NCBI GenBank assembly: GCA_045123075.1
Contig: JBGVIJ010000073.1
Location: forward strand, 1 to 22,213
Source of the DNA: JAHHUH01 sp045123075
GTDB taxonomy: Bacteria > Bacillota > Negativicutes > Acidaminococcales > Acidaminococcaceae
DNA length: 22,213 nt
Direction: 5' to 3'
The translations under genes and the position numbers were made by a program. The notes under the pieces were generated by a model. That model worked only from the letters and a program-made list of their open reading frames with translations. It was not told where the DNA came from and did not search any database. Each line of letters starts with the position of its first letter. The first letter of the stretch is position 1. Below are positions 7,278-14,061 of this stretch, piece by piece.

Positions 7278-7333
7278 CGAATTACCTAAAACAACTGAAT
7301 TATACTACTCATAATTATACAATTAAACCACCA

Positions 7334-8080
7334 TTATTTTCTAAACACAAAAAGATACTCATGCGCAAGCAAAAGAAAATTATACTTCACACTGTTAGTC
7401 TTCCAAAAACCAGTAGCTCTACAATTATGTTGCTCCTTAATAATGATCTCTTTAGTTTTAAAACCAGCAGCTTCAAAGATTTTCATAACCTCAAAGCTCA
7501 TCGGTATAACGTGTCCCTTTTGTCTGGTATCACCCATTAAAATTGCACAGAACTTCCCTTTTTTAAGAACTCTATAGCTTTCTTGGGCTACCTTAACCAT
7601 TTCAGGAAGAAACTCTTTAACTTTAAGTTTTGATAAATCTTCCTCTATATCTTCACTGTATTCGATAATGTTAGCATACGGAGGATGTGTGCAAATAAGG
7701 TCAATGCTTTCATCATAAATAAAGTCTAATTTTCTAGCATCACCTTTTTGAATATGTACTATTCCATTTGCTTCTTCCAATTCAAAGTCTGTTTTATTTC
7801 TACATCTTTCCAAAGCAACATCGTTTACGTCAACGCCAATAATATTACGATTTAAAATTTTTGCTTCAACAAGTGTAGTTCCTCCACCAGCAAATTGGTC
7901 TAAAACCCAATCACTTTCTTGTGAATATCTCAACAAAATATTTCTAGGAATATAAGGAGACCAATTGCCACGCCATTTTGCATCATGCGTTGCCCAGTTA
8001 CCACGTTTTGGGAAACTCCAAACAGTATTCATCTCTAGCTCGAAATCATCAGGTTGCCACTTCTTAATCTTCTTAGGCAT
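7334..8080 (-). CDS. Amino-DNA methyltransferase (N6-adenine/N4-cytosine type), second methylase of the restriction-modification operon
   Basis: A 248-aa S-adenosylmethionine-dependent DNA methylase. ATG 8078-8080 is chosen over the upstream TTG because AAGGAG lies 6 nt before it; this places the start 10 nt after the endonuclease stop. The N-terminus has WSFPKRGNWATH and 'GNWSPYIPRNILLRYS'. Motif I is DQFAGGGTT (61-69), followed by the acidic strand end IIGVDVN (80-86). Motif IV is THPPYANI (131-138), with His in place of the usual Asp/Asn/Ser of (D/N/S)PPY. Motif I precedes motif IV, the reverse of beta-class DpnA. By position it should be the accessory methylase of the DpnII-like system, protecting the same site, presumably GATC. 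Target and base are inferred. Confidence 0.85.
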   Translation of the reverse strand: MPKKIKKWQPDDFELEMNTVWSFPKRGNWATHDAKWRGNWSPYIPRNILLRYSQESDWVLDQFAGGGTTLVEAKILNRNIIGVDVNDVALERCRNKTDFELEEANGIVHIQKGDARKLDFIYDESIDLICTHPPYANIIEYSEDIEEDLSKLKVKEFLPEMVKVAQESYRVLKKGKFCAILMGDTRQKGHVIPMSFEVMKIFEAAGFKTKEIIIKEQHNCRATGFWKTNSVKYNFLLLAHEYLFVFRK

Positions 8081-8090
8081 AAGTATCTCC

Positions 8091-8951
8091 TTAAACAAAA
8101 AGTTTTTTCATAACGCCTTGCTCAATATCATCAATACTATAGATTGTTTCCAACACTTCAAAAGTTTCTCTTAAATTACCTTTGGCACTACGCCACGCAG
8201 TACCATCGGTAAACCATACGAACGTAAAACCATCAACACTATCAGCTTCCTGTGCTAACATCTTATAACTACGTGCTGTTTCATTTAACTTAGAACCACC
8301 ACCGGTATAAAAGTTGGTTTCAATAGCGTAAATCATATTATTTGTTTTAACCACAAAGTCAAAACGTTTTCTAGCTTTACCATCGTTTGATAAGGCAGAT
8401 AAATCTATATTCCATTTTTGTTCAACATCTGACAAATACATTTCTTTGAAGTAATTTACATCAGAAACAAAGCCTGCTTTTTGAATATAGTTTTCCACCA
8501 AATTTTCCATTTGATGTCCACCCCTATTTTTTCTACCGTTAGAGTCAAGACCAGTTTCAACACCTAATGCATAATCAATTAAATTATTCACAAGGTGATT
8601 AGAAAGCAAATCAAACAACCCTGTCTTTTCCATAAACTTTTCATACTGTTCAACACTATAGTTCATTTTCTTAAAATTATATGTAAATGCACCTTCTTCA
8701 TCTTGTGCATAAATTTCAGTACCACGAACAGCAAGAAGCAAAGGTATGCACTTTAATGTTTCTGGATAACGACTAACAATATCAGCAAAATCTTCTTTGA
8801 TGTTTTTAGAGCCAATCAGTGAATTTAGAATATTTAATTCTATTCTAAGTTTCATAACATTTTCTACAACTTTATCGTAGTTAACATAATAGTCATATCC
8901 AGAAATACTAGCTCTAAATTTATTTAGCCATTCTTCAAAGTTTCTACTCAT
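8091..8951 (-). CDS. DpnII/MboI-family type II restriction endonuclease
   Basis: A 286-aa protein matching the DpnII family in length and landmarks. These are 'YDYYVNYDKV' near residue 19, 'IELNILNSLIGSK' (37-49), 'RYPETLKCIPLLLAVRG' (61-77), 'NRGGHQMENLVE' (142-153) and the PD-(D/E)xK-type core RKRFDFVVKT...IYAIETNFYTGGGSKL (D198, E211). The family cleaves unmethylated GATC; that specificity is inherited from the family, not read from sequence. AAAGGAG lies 8 nt before ATG. The gene starts 17 nt after the Dam-like gene and is followed 10 nt later by the second methylase, so the order is M-R-M rather than the M-M-R of dpnM-dpnA-dpnB. Confidence 0.92.
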   Translation of the reverse strand: MSRNFEEWLNKFRASISGYDYYVNYDKVVENVMKLRIELNILNSLIGSKNIKEDFADIVSRYPETLKCIPLLLAVRGTEIYAQDEEGAFTYNFKKMNYSVEQYEKFMEKTGLFDLLSNHLVNNLIDYALGVETGLDSNGRKNRGGHQMENLVENYIQKAGFVSDVNYFKEMYLSDVEQKWNIDLSALSNDGKARKRFDFVVKTNNMIYAIETNFYTGGGSKLNETARSYKMLAQEADSVDGFTFVWFTDGTAWRSAKGNLRETFEVLETIYSIDDIEQGVMKKLFV

Positions 8952-8968
8952 TACTATTTCTCCTTTAC

Positions 8969-10036
8969 TTAAAAATTAGAAATCAACAGTTCTTTGATTT
9001 TTCCTCTACCTGTACTTTTACTATTAATCATTCTAGAAGCTTCTATTCTCTTGATATTGTAATTAGCATATAAATCATCAAAGAAATTATCTTCCTCATT
9101 ATGATTTTTCGGATCAGAATTACTCAACAAAATTTTTGCTTTTCTTTCGTTCAACATATGTATATACTCTGCGAGTTCTTTTTGATTGCAATCTGTAAAA
9201 ATCACTTCATTATAAGATGTAAAAGCAGACGTAGCATTTAAGGGACGATAGGGTGGATCGAAATATACAAAAGTATTCTCGTCTATAAAATCAACAGATT
9301 CTTTATAATCACCACAAACAATTTTTACATTTTGTAATTTTTGAGAAATCAATTGCAAATTTTCAGCATCGCAAATTAAAGGATTCTTATATGCTCCCAT
9401 CGGGACATTAAATCCTCCTTTACTATTTACTCTATACAATCCGTTGAAGCAAGTTTTGTTCAAAAAGATAAACAATGCAGCCAACGCAATGTTCATTGAA
9501 TTAGATTTATCCTGTTTAAGTTGATTAAAAAGTTCTCGTTTGCTGTAGTAATATTCTTTTCTATCCTCTGTAGATAAAGGAATAAATTCTTCTTGCATTG
9601 CATCTAATAAGCTGATTAACTCATCTACGTTATCACGAACAACAACAAAACTATTAACAAGCTCTTGGTTAATATCAGAAATCATAATTTCATCTAAATC
9701 ATAATTAGCAAGTATTTCAAAGAGTACAGCACCCCCACCAACAAATGGTTCAGCATATTTCCTAATGGTCTTGCCAAAACCAACAGGGAAACTTTCCTTG
9801 ATTGTTTCTAAAATTTGTCCTTTTCCACCAGCCCATTTAACGAACGGTTTAATCTTCTTATTTTCAAAATAACGTAAGCTTCTCGCATCTTGTGGTTTCT
9901 CTGCGTCTTTCGGAATGAGCCACATATTACCAAGCATCTCAGCATTTTCTATTCTATTTTCAGAACACAATACAGCTACTCTACGTTGCGAAATATTCCA
10001 TTTCTCAGCAGCTTCCTTTGCAGTCATATATCGCAT
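8969..10036 (-). CDS. HTH-Dam fusion: N6-adenine DNA methyltransferase (Dam/DpnM family)
   Basis: A 355-aa alpha-class N6-adenine methylase with an extra N-terminal DNA-binding domain. ATG 10034-10036 is preferred: GGAGG (10045-10049) is 8 nt upstream, and an ATG 18 codons further up would fall in the promoter. Residues 1-45 form a small excisionase/MerR-like HTH (MTAKEAAEKWNISQRRVAVL, then LGNMWLIPKDAEKP). The Dam core follows: KPFVKWAGGKG (63-73), PFVGGGAVLFE (97-107), NKTCFNGLYRVN (193-204) and catalytic FDPPY (259-263). It should methylate adenine in GATC and protect the host from the adjacent endonuclease. As first gene behind a strong promoter, methylase is made before nuclease. The HTH may autoregulate the operon; this is inference. 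Confidence 0.92.
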   Translation of the reverse strand: MRYMTAKEAAEKWNISQRRVAVLCSENRIENAEMLGNMWLIPKDAEKPQDARSLRYFENKKIKPFVKWAGGKGQILETIKESFPVGFGKTIRKYAEPFVGGGAVLFEILANYDLDEIMISDINQELVNSFVVVRDNVDELISLLDAMQEEFIPLSTEDRKEYYYSKRELFNQLKQDKSNSMNIALAALFIFLNKTCFNGLYRVNSKGGFNVPMGAYKNPLICDAENLQLISQKLQNVKIVCGDYKESVDFIDENTFVYFDPPYRPLNATSAFTSYNEVIFTDCNQKELAEYIHMLNERKAKILLSNSDPKNHNEEDNFFDDLYANYNIKRIEASRMINSKSTGRGKIKELLISNF

Positions 10037-10057
10037 TGACAGCACCTCCATAACTAA

Positions 10058-10086
10058 ATTATATTCCAACCCTCGAATAATAGCAA
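10058..10086 (-). promoter_or_regulatory. Promoter of the restriction-modification operon
   Basis: On the minus strand, TTGCTA (10081-10086) and a perfect TATAAT (10058-10063) are spaced 17 nt. Transcription would begin near 10051, immediately before the GGAGG site. This nearly leaderless layout supports the 10036 start of the methylase. Confidence 0.7.
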
Positions 10087-10108
10087 ACAAGAATTTGAGT
10101 ATAAAAAC

Positions 10109-10134
10109 AGTCCACGAAAACTAATCCGTGGACT
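10109..10134. terminator. Hairpin terminator after the 131-aa gene
   Basis: AGTCCACG (10109-10116) pairs with CGTGGACT (10127-10134), loop 10 nt. It is flanked by an A-run on the left and a T-run on the right, so it can work in both directions. It isolates the restriction operon from the upstream gene. Confidence 0.75.
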
Positions 10135-10152
10135 TTTTGCAATAGTAATAAA

Positions 10153-10548
10153 CTATAAATTGTTATGTGCATAATCTATACTGTCTATTAATAATTTAAC
10201 TGCTAAACATCTTTGAGCATTACAAACTTTTTCCTCATCTGTCTTTGCTTTCATATTTTCTACTTCTTCAAGTACGTCTGCAGCAGCTTTAAAATAATCT
10301 TTGGATAACTTTTTAGGTTGATTATTCCTAAGAATCAACGTGCACGCTTCAAACAATTTTTTTGCTTTCTTATATTTCTCAAGTTTAGGATTTTTTATTG
10401 ATTCCAAACTCAACATATATTCTAGAAAACTTTTAAGCATACCTACAGTCACTTGTAATCTTCCATCATCACTCTCTACCAAAATTCTATTAGGCAGAAA
10501 TTTGTTGAAACATAAATAAATCTTAAACTCGCCAACTCTAACTATCAT
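10153..10548 (-). CDS. Small hypothetical protein, 131 aa
   Basis: Not recognised. The first 40 residues look like beta strands (MIVRVGEFKIYLCF, ILVESDDGRLQVTVG). The rest is helical and lysine-rich (KNPKLEKYKKAKKLFEAC, KDYFKAAADVLEEVEN, QRCLAVKLLIDSIDYAHNN). No signal peptide or membrane segment is present. AGGTGG lies 7 nt before ATG, and a promoter with an operator-like dyad lies upstream, which argues that it is a real, regulated gene. It is transcribed alone (terminator at 10109-10134). It has the same AT-rich character as the island and may be its outermost gene. Confidence 0.65.
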   Translation of the reverse strand: MIVRVGEFKIYLCFNKFLPNRILVESDDGRLQVTVGMLKSFLEYMLSLESIKNPKLEKYKKAKKLFEACTLILRNNQPKKLSKDYFKAAADVLEEVENMKAKTDEEKVCNAQRCLAVKLLIDSIDYAHNNL

Positions 10549-10580
10549 ACAAGCACCACCTTTAGCCTATATTCTATGCC

Positions 10581-10602
10581 TATATTGTATCATTACAATA
10601 TA
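10581..10602. promoter_or_regulatory. Operator-like dyad upstream of the 131-aa gene
   Basis: A perfect inverted repeat, TATATTGTA (10581-10589) and TACAATATA (10594-10602), around a 4-nt centre. It sits just downstream of a predicted -10 box and covers the expected transcription start, a classical repressor position. Confidence 0.5.
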
Positions 10603-10608
10603 AATTCT

Positions 10609-10637
10609 ATTGTAAAATCAATTAGACTAATCAGCAA
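10609..10637 (-). promoter_or_regulatory. Promoter of the 131-aa gene
   Basis: On the minus strand, TTGCTG (10632-10637) and TACAAT (10609-10614, 5/6) are spaced 17 nt. Predicted start is near 10602, at the edge of the dyad. Confidence 0.45.
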
Positions 10638-10665
10638 AATAAATATGTCTTAAACATAAACAAAC

Positions 10666-10691
10666 AACGCCAAACCTCTCAGCTTGGCGTT
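10666..10691. terminator. Hairpin terminator in the intergenic region
   Basis: AACGCCAA (10666-10673) pairs with TTGGCGTT (10684-10691), loop 10 nt. A T-run follows on the plus side; the minus side is only T-rich. It probably ends transcripts of the 128-aa gene about 200 nt past its stop. Confidence 0.5.
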
Positions 10692-10890
10692 TTATTTTTT
10701 GTTATATTTAGATTTAACTTTTAGTAACATTCAGTCCTTTTCGCGCTTCCGATAGAATCGCAAAAAGTTAGACTTCACCCAAAAAGAAATACTAAAGAAA
10801 AAAGGTACAAGTTAAAAAACTTCTCATTATATAAGTACAATTTGAAAATGCCAAAGCGGACACTTTTTCTAAAAAATTTTTTAAATTTTT

Positions 10891-11277
10891 TCACGCGTAC
10901 TCAAACATCATCTTATTGGCTTCTTGTTCCAGCACTTTTGTTACTCCGTACTTCATCAAGCCAAAAAGGGGCAAGTGGTTGTAGTATAAACGTAACTGCT
11001 CACGCAAAGAGGATTTCACTTGATTCATGCCTCTTCTATAATTGTAGAGGTTTACCAAATTCACGTATTGGAAGTATTTTGTACTCAGCTCGTCAAATTT
11101 CTTTTCCATTAAATCTATATTGTCAACTGATGCACTTAAAAGCCATTCAATATCGCTCATATCTTGCAAGATTTCACGCATATCATATTTCTCTTTTAAG
11201 GTTTCCATCCATTCAAAAGCGTATTGCAAGTTAATGCTGCCATCTCTATTAATAAGTCCGTAATCGTTATAAATCAT
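10891..11277 (-). CDS. Small hypothetical protein, 128 aa
   Basis: Not recognised. A soluble, largely helical protein rich in aromatic residues (MIYNDYGLINRDG, WMETLKEKYDMREILQDMSD, LYNYRRGMNQVKSSLREQLR). There is no signal peptide, membrane helix or cysteine motif. ATG 11275-11277 is favoured because AAGGAGG lies 7 nt upstream; the ATG two codons earlier is only 1 nt from it. It stands alone, between terminators at 10666-10691 and 11391-11424. The opposite-strand frame over the same region lacks a ribosome binding site and family-like features. Confidence 0.65.
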   Translation of the reverse strand: MIYNDYGLINRDGSINLQYAFEWMETLKEKYDMREILQDMSDIEWLLSASVDNIDLMEKKFDELSTKYFQYVNLVNLYNYRRGMNQVKSSLREQLRLYYNHLPLFGLMKYGVTKVLEQEANKMMFEYA

Positions 11278-11390
11278 GTTCATTCCTCCTTTGCTAAAAA
11301 GTAAGTTGTTATAACACTTCTCTTAAAATTATGATACCAATATCTAAAAAATTAGTTGCGTCGCGCCTGTTAATTAACTATGAAAAATTA

Positions 11391-11424
11391 AAACCCACTC
11401 TCGCGTCTTTGCAGGAGTGGGTTT
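11391..11424. terminator. Terminator of the flavodoxin/ferredoxin gene
   Basis: AAACCCACTC (11391-11400) pairs with GAGTGGGTTT (11415-11424), loop 14 nt. It lies just past the gene's stop and is followed on the minus strand by TAATTTTTC. T-rich flanks on both sides make it possibly bidirectional. Confidence 0.8.
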
Positions 11425-11439
11425 ATTTTTACTTCTATA

Positions 11440-12201
11440 TTAAATGTAAAGAGTGTTACTTTTGCGTTCTGCACACAAGGGAGCTAATCTTTGAGTAATT
11501 GCTTCCTTAAATTCGGGAGACATGTCTCTTGCTTTTGCAGGGCAAATTGCTACGCAACGCAAGCAGGTAATGCACGCTGCTTTATCTGTTTCGTTGGGAG
11601 CATCTTTAGGAATTGCGCCAACGGGGCATTGGTCTGCACATTTACCACATTTTTTGCAAGCATCACTTGCCATAGGTTTAGCAGGTACGCCGTTGAATTC
11701 TTTGTAAGGTTTGTTGCCGGGGACTTGTACTTCTTTAAATACGCCAACTGCATTGCGAGCAGCGATTTGGGTTGCGAAGCGTTCCAATTCCATTTGGTCT
11801 TGAACATCAGGACGGTTGGCTGCAAATTGACGAACCATAGAATGTTCTGCAATAGCACCAATGGCAGCAATGGTTTTAAAGCCTGCGGTTTCGCTTACTT
11901 CTTTAAGTTCCAATAAGGTGTCGTCAAATTCACGATTGCCATATACAGCCATAAGCACTGCTTTAGCACCGTTGCCATTAATTTGCGCCAATCGTTCCAG
12001 CGCAACAGCAGGCACTCTGCCACCAAAGGAAGGTACAGCAATTACGCACAAGTCTTCCGGAGCAACTTCTACTTGGGTAAAATCTACAGTTCTATCAGCT
12101 AAATCTATATCTTCTACAATACTGCTTAAAGTGTTTGCTACAATGTACGCAGCGTTTTCAGTGCCACCGGTGGGGCTAAAGGTTATTTTTAATACTGCCA
12201 T
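11440..12201 (-). CDS. Flavodoxin-like/2x[4Fe-4S] ferredoxin fusion (EFR1-type)
   Basis: A 253-aa cytosolic electron-transfer protein. Residues 1-160 form a flavodoxin-like domain with an FMN-phosphate loop SPTGGTE (9-15) and 'AVPSFGGRVP' (55-64). Residues 180-222 carry two [4Fe-4S] motifs, CKKCGKCADQCP (C182, C185, C188, C192) and CITCLRCVAICP (C210, C213, C216, C220). Similar proteins are common in anaerobes; the redox partner is unknown. ATG 12199-12201 is preferred to an upstream in-frame ATG because AGGCGG lies 7-9 nt before it. It has its own promoter, whose -35 box lies within the terminator of the upstream gene. Confidence 0.88.
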   Translation of the reverse strand: MAVLKITFSPTGGTENAAYIVANTLSSIVEDIDLADRTVDFTQVEVAPEDLCVIAVPSFGGRVPAVALERLAQINGNGAKAVLMAVYGNREFDDTLLELKEVSETAGFKTIAAIGAIAEHSMVRQFAANRPDVQDQMELERFATQIAARNAVGVFKEVQVPGNKPYKEFNGVPAKPMASDACKKCGKCADQCPVGAIPKDAPNETDKAACITCLRCVAICPAKARDMSPEFKEAITQRLAPLCAERKSNTLYI

Positions 12202-12236
12202 AAGTATTCCGCCTTTCAAATAAAACTTCTCCATCT

Positions 12237-12265
12237 ATTATACGACATAAAGAAAGCCACAGCAA
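12237..12265 (-). promoter_or_regulatory. Promoter of the flavodoxin/ferredoxin gene
   Basis: On the minus strand, TTGCTG (12260-12265) and a perfect TATAAT (12237-12242) are spaced 17 nt. The -35 box lies in the terminator hairpin of the upstream EamA gene. Confidence 0.55.
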
Positions 12266-12278
12266 ATTGCCGTGGCTT
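12254..12278 (-). terminator. Terminator of the EamA-family gene
   Basis: AAGCCAC (12254-12260) pairs with GTGGCTT (12272-12278), extendable inward by a mismatch and GCAA/TTGC. On the minus strand it is followed by TCTTTATG. It lies 20 nt past the gene's stop. Confidence 0.75.
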
Positions 12279-12298
12279 GTATTTATTATATGTAGATT

Positions 12299-12712
12299 TT
12301 AGAGAACCATCATCAAAGTGCCCATTGCAATAAATGCGCAACCAACCATTGCTTTGGTGGTTACAGTTTCGTGCAGTACCAGAACTGCCAGTACGATGGT
12401 GAAGATAATGCTTAATTTATCGATGGGTACAACTTTGGAAGCTTCGCCAATTTGCAAAGCTTTGTAGTAACAAAGCCAGGAAGCACCGGTAGCAAGACCG
12501 GAGAGAATTAAAAAGATCCAGCTTTTTTGACTGATGGAACTAATGCCGCCTTGAGCATTGGTGAGGAAAACCATACCCCAGCTCATGATAACTACAACTA
12601 CAGTTCTAATTGCAGTTGCCAAATTAGAGTTAACGCCTTCAATACCAATCTTTGCCAAAATAGAAACAAGAGCTGCGAAAACCGCAGAAAGTAATGCTAA
12701 AACCATCCACAT
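12299..12712 (-). CDS. Single-domain EamA-family membrane transporter
   Basis: A 137-aa integral membrane protein with about five hydrophobic segments (starting MWMVLALLSAVFAALVSIL; also TVVVVIMSWGMVFL, WIFLILSGLATGASWLCYY, IIFTIVLAVLVL and AMVGCAFIAMGTLMMVL). 'WLCYYKALQIGEASKVVPID' matches the EamA/DMT signature at the end of the repeat. Full DMT carriers have two EamA domains, so this one probably dimerises as SMR proteins do. Substrate unknown. AAGGAGG lies 9 nt before ATG. It is monocistronic, with its own promoter and terminator. Confidence 0.88.
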   Translation of the reverse strand: MWMVLALLSAVFAALVSILAKIGIEGVNSNLATAIRTVVVVIMSWGMVFLTNAQGGISSISQKSWIFLILSGLATGASWLCYYKALQIGEASKVVPIDKLSIIFTIVLAVLVLHETVTTKAMVGCAFIAMGTLMMVL

Positions 12713-12760
12713 AAAACAGAACCTCCTTTGTGTAATTTATAATAATTATTCGTTACTGAA

Positions 12761-12789
12761 ATTATAACTCAAAATTTTGACGGAAGCAA
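12761..12789 (-). promoter_or_regulatory. Promoter of the EamA-family gene
   Basis: On the minus strand, TTGCTT (12784-12789) and TATAAT (12761-12766) are spaced 17 nt. Predicted start is near 12754, about 40 nt before the ATG. Confidence 0.6.
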
Positions 12790-12832
12790 CATTTTTTAGA
12801 CGCTATCTTTTAAAAAATTTGCAGAGATTTTT

Positions 12833-12867
12833 GGAAGCTTTCTGTAAAAATGACAGCTTCCTTTTTT
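12833..12867 (+). terminator. Orphan terminator-like hairpin
   Basis: GGAAGCT (12833-12839) pairs with AGCTTCC (12855-12861) and is followed by six Ts (12862-12867). An alternative fold pairs CTGT with ACAG inside. There is no plus-strand gene upstream. It may stop antisense transcription or end an unseen short RNA. Confidence 0.45.
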
Positions 12868-12989
12868 AAAAACTGTCCCTCATTTTTCAGAAATAACCTG
12901 CAAAAATCAGCAAAAACCGTTATATTCTTGCAGATATCCTAAAAAACAGCAATAATTCTCAAAATACCTCTATTATTTTACTAAACTTG

Positions 12990-13017
12990 TTGAACTTTCT
13001 ACTGTTTTTGTTATAAT
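12990..13017 (+). promoter_or_regulatory. Promoter of the potABCD operon
   Basis: TTGAAC (12990-12995) lies 16 nt before a perfect TATAAT (13012-13017), which is preceded by TGT, an extended -10. Predicted start is near 13024, giving a leader of about 40 nt. Confidence 0.7.
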
Positions 13018-13054
13018 TAGGCTATATAAGAATGTAAAAAGAAAGGTTGTGACA

Positions 13055-13066
13055 ATGGTAAGATGA
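13055..13066 (+). other. Three-codon leader frame (M-V-R-stop) overlapping the potA start
   Basis: ATG GTA AGA TGA, with GAAAGG 8 nt upstream as a ribosome binding site. Its stop overlaps the potA start as ATGA. potA itself has no well-spaced site, so ribosomes ending here could restart on potA. This is inferred from spacing only. Confidence 0.4.
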
Positions 13067-14061
13067 AAGAGATGATCCGTTTACAGGGAATTTCTAAGAA
13101 ATTCGGCGATCATATAATTATTCCGTCCATCGATTTGACTATTTACGATGGCGAGTTTATTACACTGCTGGGACCTTCCGGCTGCGGCAAAACTACCCTT
13201 TTGCGTATGATAGCAGGCTTGGAACAACCTACTGAAGGTAAGATCTATTTAGATGATGAAGATGTAACCAAGCTGCCCCCCTATAAACGTGACGTAAATA
13301 TGGTTTTCCAAAATTACGCATTGTTCCCTCACATGACTGTTGAGGAAAATATACATTTCGGTCTCAAAATGAAGAACGTTCCCATGGATGAACAAAAGGA
13401 ACGTGTTAATCAAGTATTGTACCTTACACAACTGGAAGAATTACGCAAACGTCGTCCCCAACAAATGAGTGGCGGTCAACAACAACGTGTTGCTATCGCT
13501 CGTGCGCTTGTTAACAATCCCAAAGTTTTGCTTCTTGACGAACCTTTGGGCGCGTTGGACTACCAATTGCGTAAAAACTTGCAATTAGAATTGAAGAATT
13601 TGCAACGCGGTTTAGGCTTGACCTTTATCTACGTTACCCATGACCAAGAAGAAGCTTTGACCATGAGTGACCGTATCGTTGTTATGAATAAAGGTGTCAT
13701 TGAACAGGATGATAATCCGGATACCATTTATCATACTCCGAAAACCAAGTTCGTTGCTAAATTCATCGGCGAAAGCAATTTCTTTGAACATGAAGATGGC
13801 TCTACAAGTGTTGTCCGTCCGGAAAAACTTAACTTGTGCCCCGAAGACGAAGAAAACGCAGCTCATCCGGAACCGCAACTTTACGGTACTGTAGTTGACG
13901 TTGTGTTCTATGGCACTATCGATAAAGTTTTCGTACGTTTGGATAACTCTAACCAAACTGTAGTAGCTTATCAATATTTTGATGATGTTAAACGTTGGCA
14001 ACCTGATGAACGCGTTGGCATCTGGTGGCAGCCTCAAGACGAGGTGATCGTACACAAATGA
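13063..14061 (+). CDS. potA: Spermidine/putrescine ABC transporter ATP-binding protein PotA
   Basis: A 332-aa ABC ATPase that powers polyamine uptake from the cytoplasmic side of the PotBC channel. Walker A is GPSGCGKTT (37-45), Q-loop VFQNY (Q83), signature MSGGQQQR (135-142), Walker B VLLLDE (155-160) and H-loop THD (H193). A C-terminal TOBE-like region follows from about 240 ('SNFFEHEDGSTSVVRPEKL', then 'GTVVDVVFYGTIDKVFVRL'). It is shorter than E. coli PotA (378 aa), mainly at the C-terminus. It is the first gene of potABCD; its stop overlaps the potB start in ATGA. Related ATPases for iron or other cations are excluded mainly by the neighbouring PotB, PotC and PotD. Confidence 0.95.
   Translation: MKEMIRLQGISKKFGDHIIIPSIDLTIYDGEFITLLGPSGCGKTTLLRMIAGLEQPTEGKIYLDDEDVTKLPPYKRDVNMVFQNYALFPHMTVEENIHFGLKMKNVPMDEQKERVNQVLYLTQLEELRKRRPQQMSGGQQQRVAIARALVNNPKVLLLDEPLGALDYQLRKNLQLELKNLQRGLGLTFIYVTHDQEEALTMSDRIVVMNKGVIEQDDNPDTIYHTPKTKFVAKFIGESNFFEHEDGSTSVVRPEKLNLCPEDEENAAHPEPQLYGTVVDVVFYGTIDKVFVRLDNSNQTVVAYQYFDDVKRWQPDERVGIWWQPQDEVIVHK

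Larger units (their letters stand above)
10549..10890. other. 342-bp intergenic region
   Basis: Contains the promoter and dyad of the 131-aa gene (10581-10637) and a hairpin (10666-10691). The remaining stretch, about 10693-10890, is AT-rich with oligo-A and oligo-T runs. I see no gene, RNA or convincing site in it. A plus-strand reading frame that starts here is antisense to the 128-aa gene and is not supported. Confidence 0.6.
12713..13062. other. 350-bp divergent intergenic region between EamA gene and potA
   Basis: Holds the EamA promoter (12761-12789, minus), an isolated plus-oriented terminator-like hairpin (12833-12867), a pot promoter (12990-13017, plus) and a 3-codon frame that overlaps the potA start (13055-13066). 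The stretch 12868-12985 is AT-rich and shows no gene or clear site. Confidence 0.6.

Noticed and set aside
10693..10890. Considered as an attachment site or small RNA locus at the island edge
   Set aside because: No tRNA end, integrase, direct repeat pair or promoter-terminator pair could be found.
10842..11234. Plus-strand frame of 130 codons
   Set aside because: Overlaps the minus-strand 128-aa gene; it has no ribosome binding site at its start, and the minus frame has AAGGAGG at good spacing.
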